A stretch of 64,000 nt of DNA from NCBI RefSeq assembly GCF_014268585.2, contig NZ_CP077092.1, positions 1,550,001-1,614,000 on the forward strand, in the 5' to 3' direction. This DNA is from Pseudomonas iranensis (GTDB lineage Bacteria; Pseudomonadota; Gammaproteobacteria; Pseudomonadales; Pseudomonadaceae). Positions 18,250 to 25,731 of this stretch are shown here, piece by piece. A program made the position numbers and the translations under genes. The stretch's first letter is position 1, and each line of letters starts with the position of its first letter. The notes beneath the pieces are model-generated. The model ran no database searches. It was not told the origin of the DNA and saw only the letters and a program-made list of their open reading frames with translations.

Positions 18250-18731
18250 TCCGGAGTTAGATCGGCGGGGATTATCACGCCATTGCGCTCAAGGTGCACG
18301 TAGTGGGCGATGAATAAACCGGTTTCCATTTCCCCCTGCAATCGATAGGGAATCTGCTGATTCGGGTTTTTCAGCAGTTTCACCACCTGTTTCACCTTCG
18401 GCCACAGGTTGGTGCGGATCGGCACTTTGAAGTAAGCGCTGCGCTTTGGCCCGACGGTAAACCAGTGCTCGTGCTCGCCTTCGGTGAGCAGCATGTCGGC
18501 CAGGTGAATCCGGTATTCGAGGCCGCGCACGGTCAGGTCGCTGTCGTTGGGATTGTCGACGCGAAAGTGCAGGATGAATTTCTGCTCGAGCAGTTTGGCC
18601 CGCACCACCTCGACTTTCACCAGATGCACGGCGGGCTCGACGCTTTCGTCGCTGAACCACGAGGCACAGCCGCCGAGGTTGAGGATCAGCATCAACAGCA
18701 GAAAATGTAATGTGCGCCGACGACCGAGCAT
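18246..18731 (-). CDS. LEA type 2 (WHy domain) lipoprotein
   Basis: A 161-residue lipoprotein: a hydrophobic signal ends in the lipobox LNLGGC. The mature part is an immunoglobulin-like LEA14/WHy domain ([31 protein letters not shown]), with the N-P-N motif typical of this fold. Such proteins are linked to desiccation or envelope stress in some organisms; the bacterial role is unclear. It is coupled to the SEC-C gene downstream. Confidence 0.85.
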   Translation of the reverse strand: MLGRRRTLHFLLLMLILNLGGCASWFSDESVEPAVHLVKVEVVRAKLLEQKFILHFRVDNPNDSDLTVRGLEYRIHLADMLLTEGEHEHWFTVGPKRSAYFKVPIRTNLWPKVKQVVKLLKNPNQQIPYRLQGEMETGLFIAHYVHLERNGVIIPADLTPE

Positions 18732-18794
18732 GAAATTGACTCCCTTTGTGCCCAGTCTAGACCTTAAAAGATTTCAGCCTTCGGCTAATCCCGT

Positions 18795-18840
18795 GTAGGA
18801 GCGGCCGAAGGCTCGGGCCGCGATCGGACGATCTTTTGAT
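18795..18840. repeat. Single REP-like hairpin (GTAGGAGCGGCCGAAGGC type)
   Basis: A GC-rich imperfect hairpin (GGCCGAAGGCTCGGGCC) followed by GATCTTTTGATC. It is similar to the repeat ends at 60610-60697. Confidence 0.6.
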
Positions 18841-18847
18841 CTTCAGC

Positions 18848-19324
18848 TCAAGCGCCGAAATAACCCGAACAACACTTCTTGAACTTCTGCCCGCTGCCAC
18901 ACGGGCAGCCGTCATTGCGCCCTAGCTTCATCTGTACCGTCGGATCGATGAAGTACCAGCGCCCGCCGTTCTGCACAAACGAGGAGCGCTCGCGATGGCT
19001 GTGCTCGCCCTGGCTGTCATGCCAGCGCGCGGTGAAGGTCACAAAAGCGTGTTCCGGCTGGCCGCCGAACACTTCCGAGCTTTCAACCTCAAGGCCGAGC
19101 CAGGTGCTTTGCGCACTCCAGTCGCTGATCGATTGTCGATTCAATCCCGCCTGCTGCGCGGGCAGGGTAGTCGCCACCAGATAATCGACGAGCCCCAGCA
19201 CATAAGCGCTGTAGCGCGAACGCATCAAGGCTTCGGCACACGGTGCCGGGTGGCCGTCGTGATAAGGGCCGCAGCAGGCATCCAGCAGATTGCCGCTGCC
19301 GCATGGGCAAATGGCTGTACTCAT
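18848..19324 (-). CDS. YchJ-family protein with two SEC-C motifs
   Basis: A 158-residue YchJ-like protein (UPF0225). SEC-C zinc motifs lie at both ends ([14 protein letters not shown] and [13 protein letters not shown]) around an NTF2-like core ([14 protein letters not shown]... [17 protein letters not shown]). The ATG at 19324 was chosen because it starts the family; the frame is open 84 bases further upstream into the neighbouring gene. It begins 4 bases after that gene's stop. The function is unknown. Confidence 0.92.
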   Translation of the reverse strand: MSTAICPCGSGNLLDACCGPYHDGHPAPCAEALMRSRYSAYVLGLVDYLVATTLPAQQAGLNRQSISDWSAQSTWLGLEVESSEVFGGQPEHAFVTFTARWHDSQGEHSHRERSSFVQNGGRWYFIDPTVQMKLGRNDGCPCGSGQKFKKCCSGYFGA

Positions 19325-19328
19325 TGCA

Positions 19329-19826
19329 TTACCACCAGTATTTCCCGAAGTTTTCCGGATTGGCCCAGAAGCGTGAATTGAGCCAGTCGGGGACTTGTTT
19401 GTAGTCAAGCAGATCGTAGGTGAACAGGGTCAGCACCTGCTCGTCGCGCTGGAAACGCTCGCTGGCCTGCAGGGCCAGCGAATAGAAATCGGTTTCCTGC
19501 CAGCCACTGGCCGCCAGATCCGCCAGCACCGCGATGCGACTGGCGTTGAGATTGCGGATGCCGCCCAAAAGATTCAGGCCGTCGCGCTTGGGCAAATGTT
19601 CCAGGCAATCGACTACCAGCGCCAGATCGAAGCGTTGCGCGGCCAGCTCAGCCGGCAGTGCGCCGGGTGCGGCATGGGCGACCACGGTGTCTGGATGCGC
19701 GTCCTTGAAAGCGCTCAAGGCGGGAAACTCGCTGGCGCCGATCAGCAGCAGACGGGCCGGGGCGTAGCGATCCAGCAAAGCGGCCAACGCCTGTTGTGGC
19801 GTGCGCGAAGAAATGGCGGCGTTCAT
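19329..19826 (-). CDS. Pseudomonas conserved protein with methyltransferase-like fold (DUF6231 type)
   Basis: A 165-residue protein. [15 protein letters not shown] resembles a degenerate SAM-binding G-x-G loop, and [15 protein letters not shown] matches the post-I region of class I methyltransferases (D-x-x-x-x-x-D-x-L-E-H). The C terminus is aromatic-rich ([15 protein letters not shown]). I believe it is the Pseudomonas family DUF6231. The glycine-rich loop is incomplete, so activity is uncertain. It lies just upstream of ychJ, probably co-transcribed. Confidence 0.6.
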   Translation of the reverse strand: MNAAISSRTPQQALAALLDRYAPARLLLIGASEFPALSAFKDAHPDTVVAHAAPGALPAELAAQRFDLALVVDCLEHLPKRDGLNLLGGIRNLNASRIAVLADLAASGWQETDFYSLALQASERFQRDEQVLTLFTYDLLDYKQVPDWLNSRFWANPENFGKYWW

Positions 19827-20025
19827 CGAAGCTCCTCAGTCAGACCGCCAAGACTAGCCTGCCAGACCGCGTCGGCAAAGCGCCCGGTGGCAGCGGTTTT
19901 CGCCAAAAGAGGCAAACCCCTGTGAACACGGTCGCAAACAGCGGTGGCCTATTGCTGGCGGAGATTAAAACTCCGGTCTTTACTCCCTGAATCGGTTTTA
20001 AGCCGATCCCTCAGGAGAAAACTAG

Positions 20026-20721
20026 ATGAGCATAGTTCGGACAGCATTACCCTTGGTTCTGCTAACCAGTGTGTTGACTGGTTGTGCAGGTTTGCAGAAA
20101 ACCGACTGGCCGACCTGTGCGGCGGTCGGTGGTGTGGTCGGTGCCGGTCTCGGCGCGACCGAGAGCGCCTCGTGGGCGGGCGGCGGCGCACTGATCGTCG
20201 GTGGTATGGCGGCGGCCTATTGCTGGGTGCATGGTGATGGCGATGAAGACGGCGATGGCGTGCCGGACAGTCGTGACAAGTGCCCGGGTACGCCTAAAGG
20301 CGTGCAGGTCGATGCTGACGGTTGCCCGCCACCGACGCCTGCGCCAGTGGTCGAAGAAGCGGTTGTGGTCAAGGAAGAAACCATCGTCATTCGTGATGTG
20401 CATTTCGAATTCGACAAAGCCACGCTGACCGGCCCTGACAAGCAAGTGCTGGACAAGGTCGCCGATCGCCTGAAACAGGAATCCTCTACCGCGCAACTGA
20501 CCGTGACCGGTCACACCGACAGTGTCGGCAGCGATGCCTACAACAAGAAACTGTCGGATCGTCGTGCGCACTCGGTGGTGGAATACCTGATCCAGCAGGG
20601 CGTGCCACGTGCCAGCTTCGTTTCGGTGTCGGGCCTTGGTGAAAGCCAGCCTGTGGCTGACAACAAGTCGGCTGATGGTCGTGCGCAGAACCGTCGCACC
20701 GAAATCAAAATCGTCCGCTAG
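20026..20721 (+). CDS. OmpA-family lipoprotein with type 3 thrombospondin repeat (copy 1)
   Basis: A 231-residue protein. A lipoprotein signal ends at LTGC. A glycine-zipper-like hydrophobic stretch follows (VVGAGLGATESASWAGGGA), then one Asp-rich TSP3 repeat (DGDEDGDGVPDSRDKCPGT) that should bind calcium. The C-terminal OmpA domain has the peptidoglycan-binding pattern HFEFDKATLT...VTGHTDSVGSDAYNKKLSDRRA...NRRTEIKI. It links the outer membrane to peptidoglycan. CAGGAG lies before the ATG. A paralogue follows 90 bases downstream. Confidence 0.92.
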   Translation: MSIVRTALPLVLLTSVLTGCAGLQKTDWPTCAAVGGVVGAGLGATESASWAGGGALIVGGMAAAYCWVHGDGDEDGDGVPDSRDKCPGTPKGVQVDADGCPPPTPAPVVEEAVVVKEETIVIRDVHFEFDKATLTGPDKQVLDKVADRLKQESSTAQLTVTGHTDSVGSDAYNKKLSDRRAHSVVEYLIQQGVPRASFVSVSGLGESQPVADNKSADGRAQNRRTEIKIVR

Positions 20722-20728
20722 CCCCTCT

Positions 20729-20766
20729 CGCATCCGCGGCTTGTGCAGTCGCGGATGCGGGTCTTT
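20729..20766 (+). terminator. Hairpin between the two OmpA paralogues
   Basis: A perfect 10-bp stem (CGCATCCGCG / CGCGGATGCG), 11-base loop, followed by GGTCTTT. The T run is short, so termination may be partial. Confidence 0.65.
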
Positions 20767-20811
20767 ACTCCTGTGTAACCGGTATGGGCCGGTACACAGG
20801 AGCGTTCACAA

Positions 20812-21534
20812 ATGCGTCTTTTCTCAAGGTCCGTCTTGCCGGTGCTGCTGCTAGGCAGCTTGCTCACCGGTTGTGCCACTCACAGCGATGGCACCGCCCC
20901 CCTCAATCAACGTACGTGGCCGATCTGCAGCCTGCTTGGCGGCCTGGTCGGCGGCGGTCTTGGCGCCATTGAAAGCGCCGGCTGGGCCGGTGGCGGCGCG
21001 GCATTGGGTATCGTCACCGGCGGGCTGATCTGTTACGCCCAGGATGGTGACGAGGACAGCGACGGCGTTTTCGACCGCCGCGACCGCTGCCCGGACACAC
21101 CGGAAAATACCGAAGTCGATCACCGTGGCTGCCCGCTGCCGCAATATCCGGCGGCAGTCAAACCGGTCGAACCGGCGCCGCAAACCGAAGTGATCACCTT
21201 GAGCGATGCCGGCAACGTGCTGTTCGATTTCGACAAGTCCGATCTGACCCCGGCGGCCAAAGCCCAGCTCGACACCTTGATGGACAAACTGCGCAATGCC
21301 GATGTGGTCAGCATCAAAGTCATCGGGCACACCGACAGTAAAGGCTCCGACGCCTATAACCAGGCTTTGTCCGAACGGCGCGCGAGCAGTGTTGCAGCGT
21401 ACTTGCTCAGTCAAGGCTTGACGCCGAACAAGCTCACCAGCGAGGGCCGTGGCGAGAGTGAGCCGGTCGCCGATAACGCCACCGATGAAGGCCGCGCGGA
21501 AAATCGCCGGGTCGAGCTGCATATCAATCGTTAG
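20812..21534 (+). CDS. OmpA-family lipoprotein with type 3 thrombospondin repeat (copy 2)
   Basis: A 240-residue paralogue of the preceding gene with the same architecture: lipobox LLTGC, a glycine-rich hydrophobic segment, a TSP3 repeat (DGDEDSDGVFDRRDRCPDT) and an OmpA C-terminal domain (LFDFDKSDLT...IGHTDSKGSDAYNQALSERRA...NRRVELHI). The tandem arrangement suggests gene duplication. Sequence drift between the copies is large outside the motifs, so the duplication is old. Confidence 0.92.
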   Translation: MRLFSRSVLPVLLLGSLLTGCATHSDGTAPLNQRTWPICSLLGGLVGGGLGAIESAGWAGGGAALGIVTGGLICYAQDGDEDSDGVFDRRDRCPDTPENTEVDHRGCPLPQYPAAVKPVEPAPQTEVITLSDAGNVLFDFDKSDLTPAAKAQLDTLMDKLRNADVVSIKVIGHTDSKGSDAYNQALSERRASSVAAYLLSQGLTPNKLTSEGRGESEPVADNATDEGRAENRRVELHINR

Positions 21535-21694
21535 GAAAGGTCTGTAGTCCGCCGGCTAGAGCTGCCGGGTCGAAATCATCGGCCAGGCAGCCATTTACCC
21601 GGCGTTTGTAGAAATTTCATTTTTCCCTCTGGCTTATCCCCCGCAGAAGCCGGTACTGTGCGTGCAAAGAATAATTCGCAACACGGGGGAGCGT

Positions 21695-21976
21695 ATGAAG
21701 GTGTTCTGGGGGCTGGGGCGTTTGCTGACCCTGCTGTTCTGCTGCGTGGTACTGGCCAATCAACTGGTGCCGTTTGTTCATCCGCTGCATCTGCTGGTCA
21801 ATATGGCCGGCGCTCTGTTGTTGCTGATTCATCTACTCGAAGTGCTGCTGTGCAACCGCAGCCTCAAGGGCCGTCCGCACCCTTGGCGTGACCGTGGCCG
21901 CATCCTGTTGTTCGGCGTTTTCCACCTGCAAACCATCCCGGCCCCGGCCGCCCCGGAGGCTTCTTCCCATGCGTAA
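21695..21976 (+). CDS. DUF1145-type small membrane protein
   Basis: A 93-residue inner-membrane protein with two hydrophobic helices (LLTLLFCCVVLANQLVPF and LHLLVNMAGALLLLIHLLEVLL) and a basic cytoplasmic loop. The pattern fits DUF1145 proteins of Pseudomonas. GGGGGAG lies before the ATG at 21695, which I prefer to an upstream in-frame ATG. It overlaps the next gene by 8 bases. Confidence 0.75.
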   Translation: MKVFWGLGRLLTLLFCCVVLANQLVPFVHPLHLLVNMAGALLLLIHLLEVLLCNRSLKGRPHPWRDRGRILLFGVFHLQTIPAPAAPEASSHA

Positions 21977-22727
21977 ACTCTGCCTGCTCGCTGCATTCAT
22001 CAGTCCACTGGCCTGCGCCCAGGTGGTCAACGTGCAAAGCAATTCTTTGATGCGCTTGCCCAACACCACCAGCACGCTGCAACTGGAGAAACTGGAAGTC
22101 GCCGATTACGGCACCTTGCTGATCCCGTCCAACGTGACTGAATTGAACATTGATGAACTGCGCCTGGGCCACGAAGCACGTATTGCTATCGTTCCGGCTG
22201 AACAGGCGCTGGAAGTGAAGGTCAAGCGCGCTGAATTGAGCGAGGGCAGCCAGATCACCGCGCGCGGCGCCCCCGGCACTTATGAAAAAGCAGCCCGGGC
22301 CGGGCGCAATCTGAATCTGCAATTCCAGGCCCTGAGCGCGCCGCAACTGACGGTCGATGCCCGTGGCGGCAGGGGCGCGCCGGGGTTCGTCGGCCTCGAC
22401 GGCGGCAACGGTGAAGATCCGGGCTGCACCTATGGCTCGGCCGGCCACGGTGCCGATGGCAGTGACGGCAGCGATGGCCAGCCAGGCGCGCGGGGTGCGC
22501 TGGTACGCCTGGCCGTACCACGGGATTTCCCGGTCGAGCTGATCAAGGTCAACGTGGCTGGCGGTGCCGGCGGCCCGGCGGGTGTCGGTGGTAAAGCAGG
22601 GAAGGGCGGCAAATCCAAGGGCTGCCTGGTGTACCGCGCAGATGGCGGCAAGAACGGCAAGGCCGGCGCGGATGGCCAGCCGGGGCCGGAGGGAGCGGCG
22701 GGTTCGGTTACCGTGCAACGCCTCTAA
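21969..22727 (+). CDS. Exported collagen-like glycine-rich protein
   Basis: A 252-residue protein that starts inside the end of the DUF1145 gene (ATGCGTAA overlap). It has a signal peptide (MRKLCLLAAFISPLACA), a beta-rich N-terminal domain (residues about 20-120), and then two glycine-rich blocks with partial G-x-x periodicity (DARGGRGAPGFVGLDGGNG; GGAGGPAGVGGKAGKGGKS and KNGKAGADGQPGPEGAAG). Paired cysteines flank the glycine blocks. Such collagen-like tracts are usually surface-exposed and structural. I do not recognise a named family. Confidence 0.75.
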   Translation: MRKLCLLAAFISPLACAQVVNVQSNSLMRLPNTTSTLQLEKLEVADYGTLLIPSNVTELNIDELRLGHEARIAIVPAEQALEVKVKRAELSEGSQITARGAPGTYEKAARAGRNLNLQFQALSAPQLTVDARGGRGAPGFVGLDGGNGEDPGCTYGSAGHGADGSDGSDGQPGARGALVRLAVPRDFPVELIKVNVAGGAGGPAGVGGKAGKGGKSKGCLVYRADGGKNGKAGADGQPGPEGAAGSVTVQRL

Positions 22728-22794
22728 AACTGCGACCCACTCTCTGATGAATAAAATGCTTTGGTGAGTGAAATTCTGTGGCGAGTGAAATTAT

Positions 22795-22896
22795 GTGGCG
22801 AGGGGATTTATCCCCGCTGGGTCGCGAAGCGGCCCCGCTCTAAAAATCAAAAGCGGGACTGCTACGCAGCCCAGCGGGGATAAATCCCCTCGCCAC
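22795..22896. repeat. 102-bp inverted-repeat element (GTGGCGAGGGGATTTATCCCC family)
   Basis: Long imperfect inverted ends: GTGGCGAGGGGATTTATCCC at the left and its complement at the right (GGGATAAATCCCCTCGCCAC), each with its own inner hairpin. Non-coding. A related 27-base hairpin occurs at 34328-34354. Confidence 0.9.
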
Positions 22897-22927
22897 AACT
22901 GTGTTCACAGCAGAACAAGAGTGCGAT

Positions 22928-23392
22928 TCAGAGCATCGGCCGAGCCGCAGCCACGGCCACCAGCACCAACCCGACCAGCAGATTAAGCCCCACCACTCGG
23001 CGAATCCGCCCCAGCACTGCCGCACCCGCCGGCCAATCCTTCGCCTCAACCGCCTTGCGCAATTCCGGCAGCATCAGCCCCTGAATGCGGATGAACAGCG
23101 CCGTCATCACCACATACAAACCGATCATCACCTGCACATACTTCGGCGCGGTCTCGAAGCCGACCTGCTGTAGATGCAGCATGCCCACGCCGCTGATCGG
23201 CAACAGGATCACGGCGACCCAGACCCAACGGAAAAAACCTTGAAACACTTCCACCCACAGGGTCAGGCGAGCTGGGCCGTCCAGAGCCTTCACAGCCGCA
23301 GGGCGCAAGACCATCCAGGCGAAAAACATGCCGCCAACCCACACCAGCGCGGCGAGGACATGCAGGGGATAAACAAGGCTAAAAGGTGTCAT
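22928..23392 (-). CDS. CopD-domain integral membrane protein
   Basis: A 154-residue protein with four membrane helices and the CopD-like pattern YPLHVLAALVWVGGMFFAWMV. A conserved His in helix 1 (LHVLAALVW) and another segment (WVAVILLPISGVGML) fit small stand-alone CopD-domain proteins. These may bind heme or copper in the inner membrane; the role here is not shown. I used the ATG at 23392; the frame extends 57 bases upstream without family similarity. Confidence 0.8.
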   Translation of the reverse strand: MTPFSLVYPLHVLAALVWVGGMFFAWMVLRPAAVKALDGPARLTLWVEVFQGFFRWVWVAVILLPISGVGMLHLQQVGFETAPKYVQVMIGLYVVMTALFIRIQGLMLPELRKAVEAKDWPAGAAVLGRIRRVVGLNLLVGLVLVAVAAARPML

Positions 23393-23453
23393 TCGGGCAC
23401 TCCGTTCTGCGCAGGATCGATTAGGCAGGTATGATAGCCGGCGAACCAAACTA

Positions 23454-23469
23454 CTGAAAATTTATCCAG
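23454..23469 (+). promoter_or_regulatory. Candidate LexA (SOS) box before dinG
   Basis: CTG-AAAATTTATC-CAG fits the CTG-N10-CAG pattern with an AT-rich core, 22 bases before the dinG start. dinG is damage-inducible through LexA in E. coli. The central bases are not the best consensus, so this is a candidate only. Confidence 0.45.
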
Positions 23470-23491
23470 CGTTTCCAGCGCCCGACACTCA

Positions 23492-25636
23492 ATGATCAGC
23501 ACTGAACTCAAAACCACGATCCAGGGCGCCTATTCGCGTTTTCTAGAGGCCAAGAGCCTCAAGCCGCGTTACGGCCAGCGCCTGATGATCGCCGAAATCG
23601 CCAAGGTCCTCGGGGATATCGACACCGACGATGAAGGCCGGCGCAGTGGCGACCCCGCGATCGTCGCGGTGGAAGCCGGCACCGGTACCGGCAAGACGGT
23701 GGCCTACAGCCTGGCGGCGATTCCTACGGCGAAACTGGCCGGCAAGCGTCTGGTGATTGCCACCGCGACCGTCGCCCTGCAAGAGCAGATCGTCTACAAG
23801 GATCTGCCCGACCTGATGCGCAACAGCGGGCTGAATTTCAGTTTCGCCCTGGCCAAGGGCCGTGGCCGCTACATGTGCCTGTCCAAGCTCGACATGCTGT
23901 TGCAGGAAGGCCACGCGCAAACCGCCACCGCGCAGCTGTTCGAAGAAGAAGGCTTCAAGATCGAAGTCGACGAGGCCAGTCAGAAGCTGTTCACCAGCAT
24001 GATCGAAAAGCTCGCCGGCAATAAGTGGGACGGCGATCGCGACAGCTGGCCGAACGCGCTGGAAGACGCCGACTGGGCGCGCCTGACCACCGATCACAGC
24101 CAGTGCACCAACCGTCATTGCCCGAACTTCGGCCAGTGCGCCTTCTACAAGGCTCGCGAGGGCATGGGCAAGGTTGACGTGATCGTCACCAACCACGACA
24201 TGGTCCTGGCGGATCTGGCACTGGGCGGCGGCGCCGTGCTGCCCGATCCGCGCGACACCATTTACGTGTTCGACGAAGGTCACCATTTGCCGGACAAGGC
24301 CATCGGCCACTTCGCTCATTACACGCGCCTGCGCTCCACCGCCGACTGGCTGGAAACCACCGCCAAGAACCTGACCAAACTGCTGGCTCAGCATCCGTTG
24401 CCGGGTGATCTCGGCAAGCTGATCGAGCAGGTGCCCGAGCTGGCGCGGGAGATCAAGACCCAGCAGCAGTTCATGTTCACCGCGTGTGAGCAGATCGCCG
24501 ATTTCAAACCCGGCGAAGACGTCGAAGGCCGAGAACGTCCGCGTCATCGCTTTGTCGGCGGGGTGATTCCCGAGGACATGCGCGAGATGGGCATCGAGCT
24601 GAAAAAAGGCTATTCGCGCCTTAACGATCTGTTCCAGCGCCTGACTGATCTGCTCAAGGAAGGCATGGATGGCGAGGTCAATATCGGCATCGCCAGCAAT
24701 CAGGCCGAAGAGTGGTATCCGCTGTTCGGCAGCCTGTTGTCCCGCGCTTCCGGTAACTGGGAGTTGTGGACCGCGTTCACCGCCGAAGACCCGGAAGACA
24801 GCCCGCCCATGGCCCGCTGGCTGACCCTGGCCGAAAGCGGTTCGCTGTTCGACATCGAGGTCAACGCCAGCCCGATTCTGGCGGCGGAAACCTTGCGTCG
24901 CAGTTTGTGGAATGTCGCTTACGGCTGCCTGGTGACGTCGGCGACGCTGACGGCGCTGGGCACTTTCGACCGTTTCCGCATGCGCGCCGGTCTGCCGAAA
25001 AAAGCTGTCACGGCGGTGGTGCCGAGCCCGTTCCATCATGCCGATGCCGGCGTGCTGCGAGTGCCGGATCTGAAGGCCGACCCGCGCGATGCCGCCGCCC
25101 ACACGGCGGCGATCATTCGCGAACTGCCGGATCTGGTCGAAGGGTCGCGCGGCACGCTGGTGTTGTTCTCCTCGCGCAAGCAAATGCAGGACGTGTTCGA
25201 CGGTCTCGACCGCGACTGGCGCAAGCAAGTGTTCATTCAGGGCAACCTGTCGAAACAGGAAACGCTCAACAAGCACAAGGCGCGGGTCGATGGCGGTGAT
25301 TCCAGCGTGCTGTTCGGGCTGGCCAGTTTTGCCGAGGGTGTCGATTTGCCGGGTGCCTACTGCGAGCACGTGGTGATCGCCAAGATTCCGTTCTCGGTGC
25401 CCGATGATCCGGTCGAGGCCGCGTTGTCGGAGTGGATCGAGGCGCGCGGCGGCAATCCGTTCATGGAAATCTCCGTGCCCGATGCCTCGCTGAAACTGGT
25501 TCAGGCCTGCGGGCGTCTGCTGCGCACCGAAGAAGACCGCGGCACCATCACCTTGCTCGACCGGCGTCTGGTCACCCAGCGCTACGGCAAGGCGATCCTC
25601 AATGCGTTGCCTCCTTTCCGTCGTGAAATATCCTGA
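23492..25636 (+). CDS. dinG: ATP-dependent DNA helicase DinG
   Basis: A 714-residue XPD-like superfamily-2 helicase. Walker A is EAGTGTGKTVAY and the DEAH-type box is VFDEGHHL. The four-cysteine iron-sulfur cluster is represented by Cys in RGRYMCLSK and in SQCTNRHCPNFGQCAFYK. C-terminal motif VI is VQACGRLLRTEEDRG. It unwinds 5'-3', including R-loops and D-loops, after damage. The length equals E. coli DinG. A candidate LexA box lies just upstream. Confidence 0.97.
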   Translation: MISTELKTTIQGAYSRFLEAKSLKPRYGQRLMIAEIAKVLGDIDTDDEGRRSGDPAIVAVEAGTGTGKTVAYSLAAIPTAKLAGKRLVIATATVALQEQIVYKDLPDLMRNSGLNFSFALAKGRGRYMCLSKLDMLLQEGHAQTATAQLFEEEGFKIEVDEASQKLFTSMIEKLAGNKWDGDRDSWPNALEDADWARLTTDHSQCTNRHCPNFGQCAFYKAREGMGKVDVIVTNHDMVLADLALGGGAVLPDPRDTIYVFDEGHHLPDKAIGHFAHYTRLRSTADWLETTAKNLTKLLAQHPLPGDLGKLIEQVPELAREIKTQQQFMFTACEQIADFKPGEDVEGRERPRHRFVGGVIPEDMREMGIELKKGYSRLNDLFQRLTDLLKEGMDGEVNIGIASNQAEEWYPLFGSLLSRASGNWELWTAFTAEDPEDSPPMARWLTLAESGSLFDIEVNASPILAAETLRRSLWNVAYGCLVTSATLTALGTFDRFRMRAGLPKKAVTAVVPSPFHHADAGVLRVPDLKADPRDAAAHTAAIIRELPDLVEGSRGTLVLFSSRKQMQDVFDGLDRDWRKQVFIQGNLSKQETLNKHKARVDGGDSSVLFGLASFAEGVDLPGAYCEHVVIAKIPFSVPDDPVEAALSEWIEARGGNPFMEISVPDASLKLVQACGRLLRTEEDRGTITLLDRRLVTQRYGKAILNALPPFRREIS

Positions 25637-25731
25637 GACACGGGTGGGCCGATTGGCCCGCCGCGTTGTCTATCTCTCTGCCACCGCTTTTCCACTGGCC
25701 TTGACTGGTCGTTAGGGAGAACTCCGTTCTT

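Noticed and set aside
21888..21968. Upstream extension of the collagen-like protein
   Set aside because: The 27 extra residues overlap the DUF1145 gene and would bury the signal peptide; the ATG at 21969 fits better.
23543..25369. 608-codon minus-strand frame opposite dinG
   Set aside because: Shadow of dinG; no similarity to a known family.
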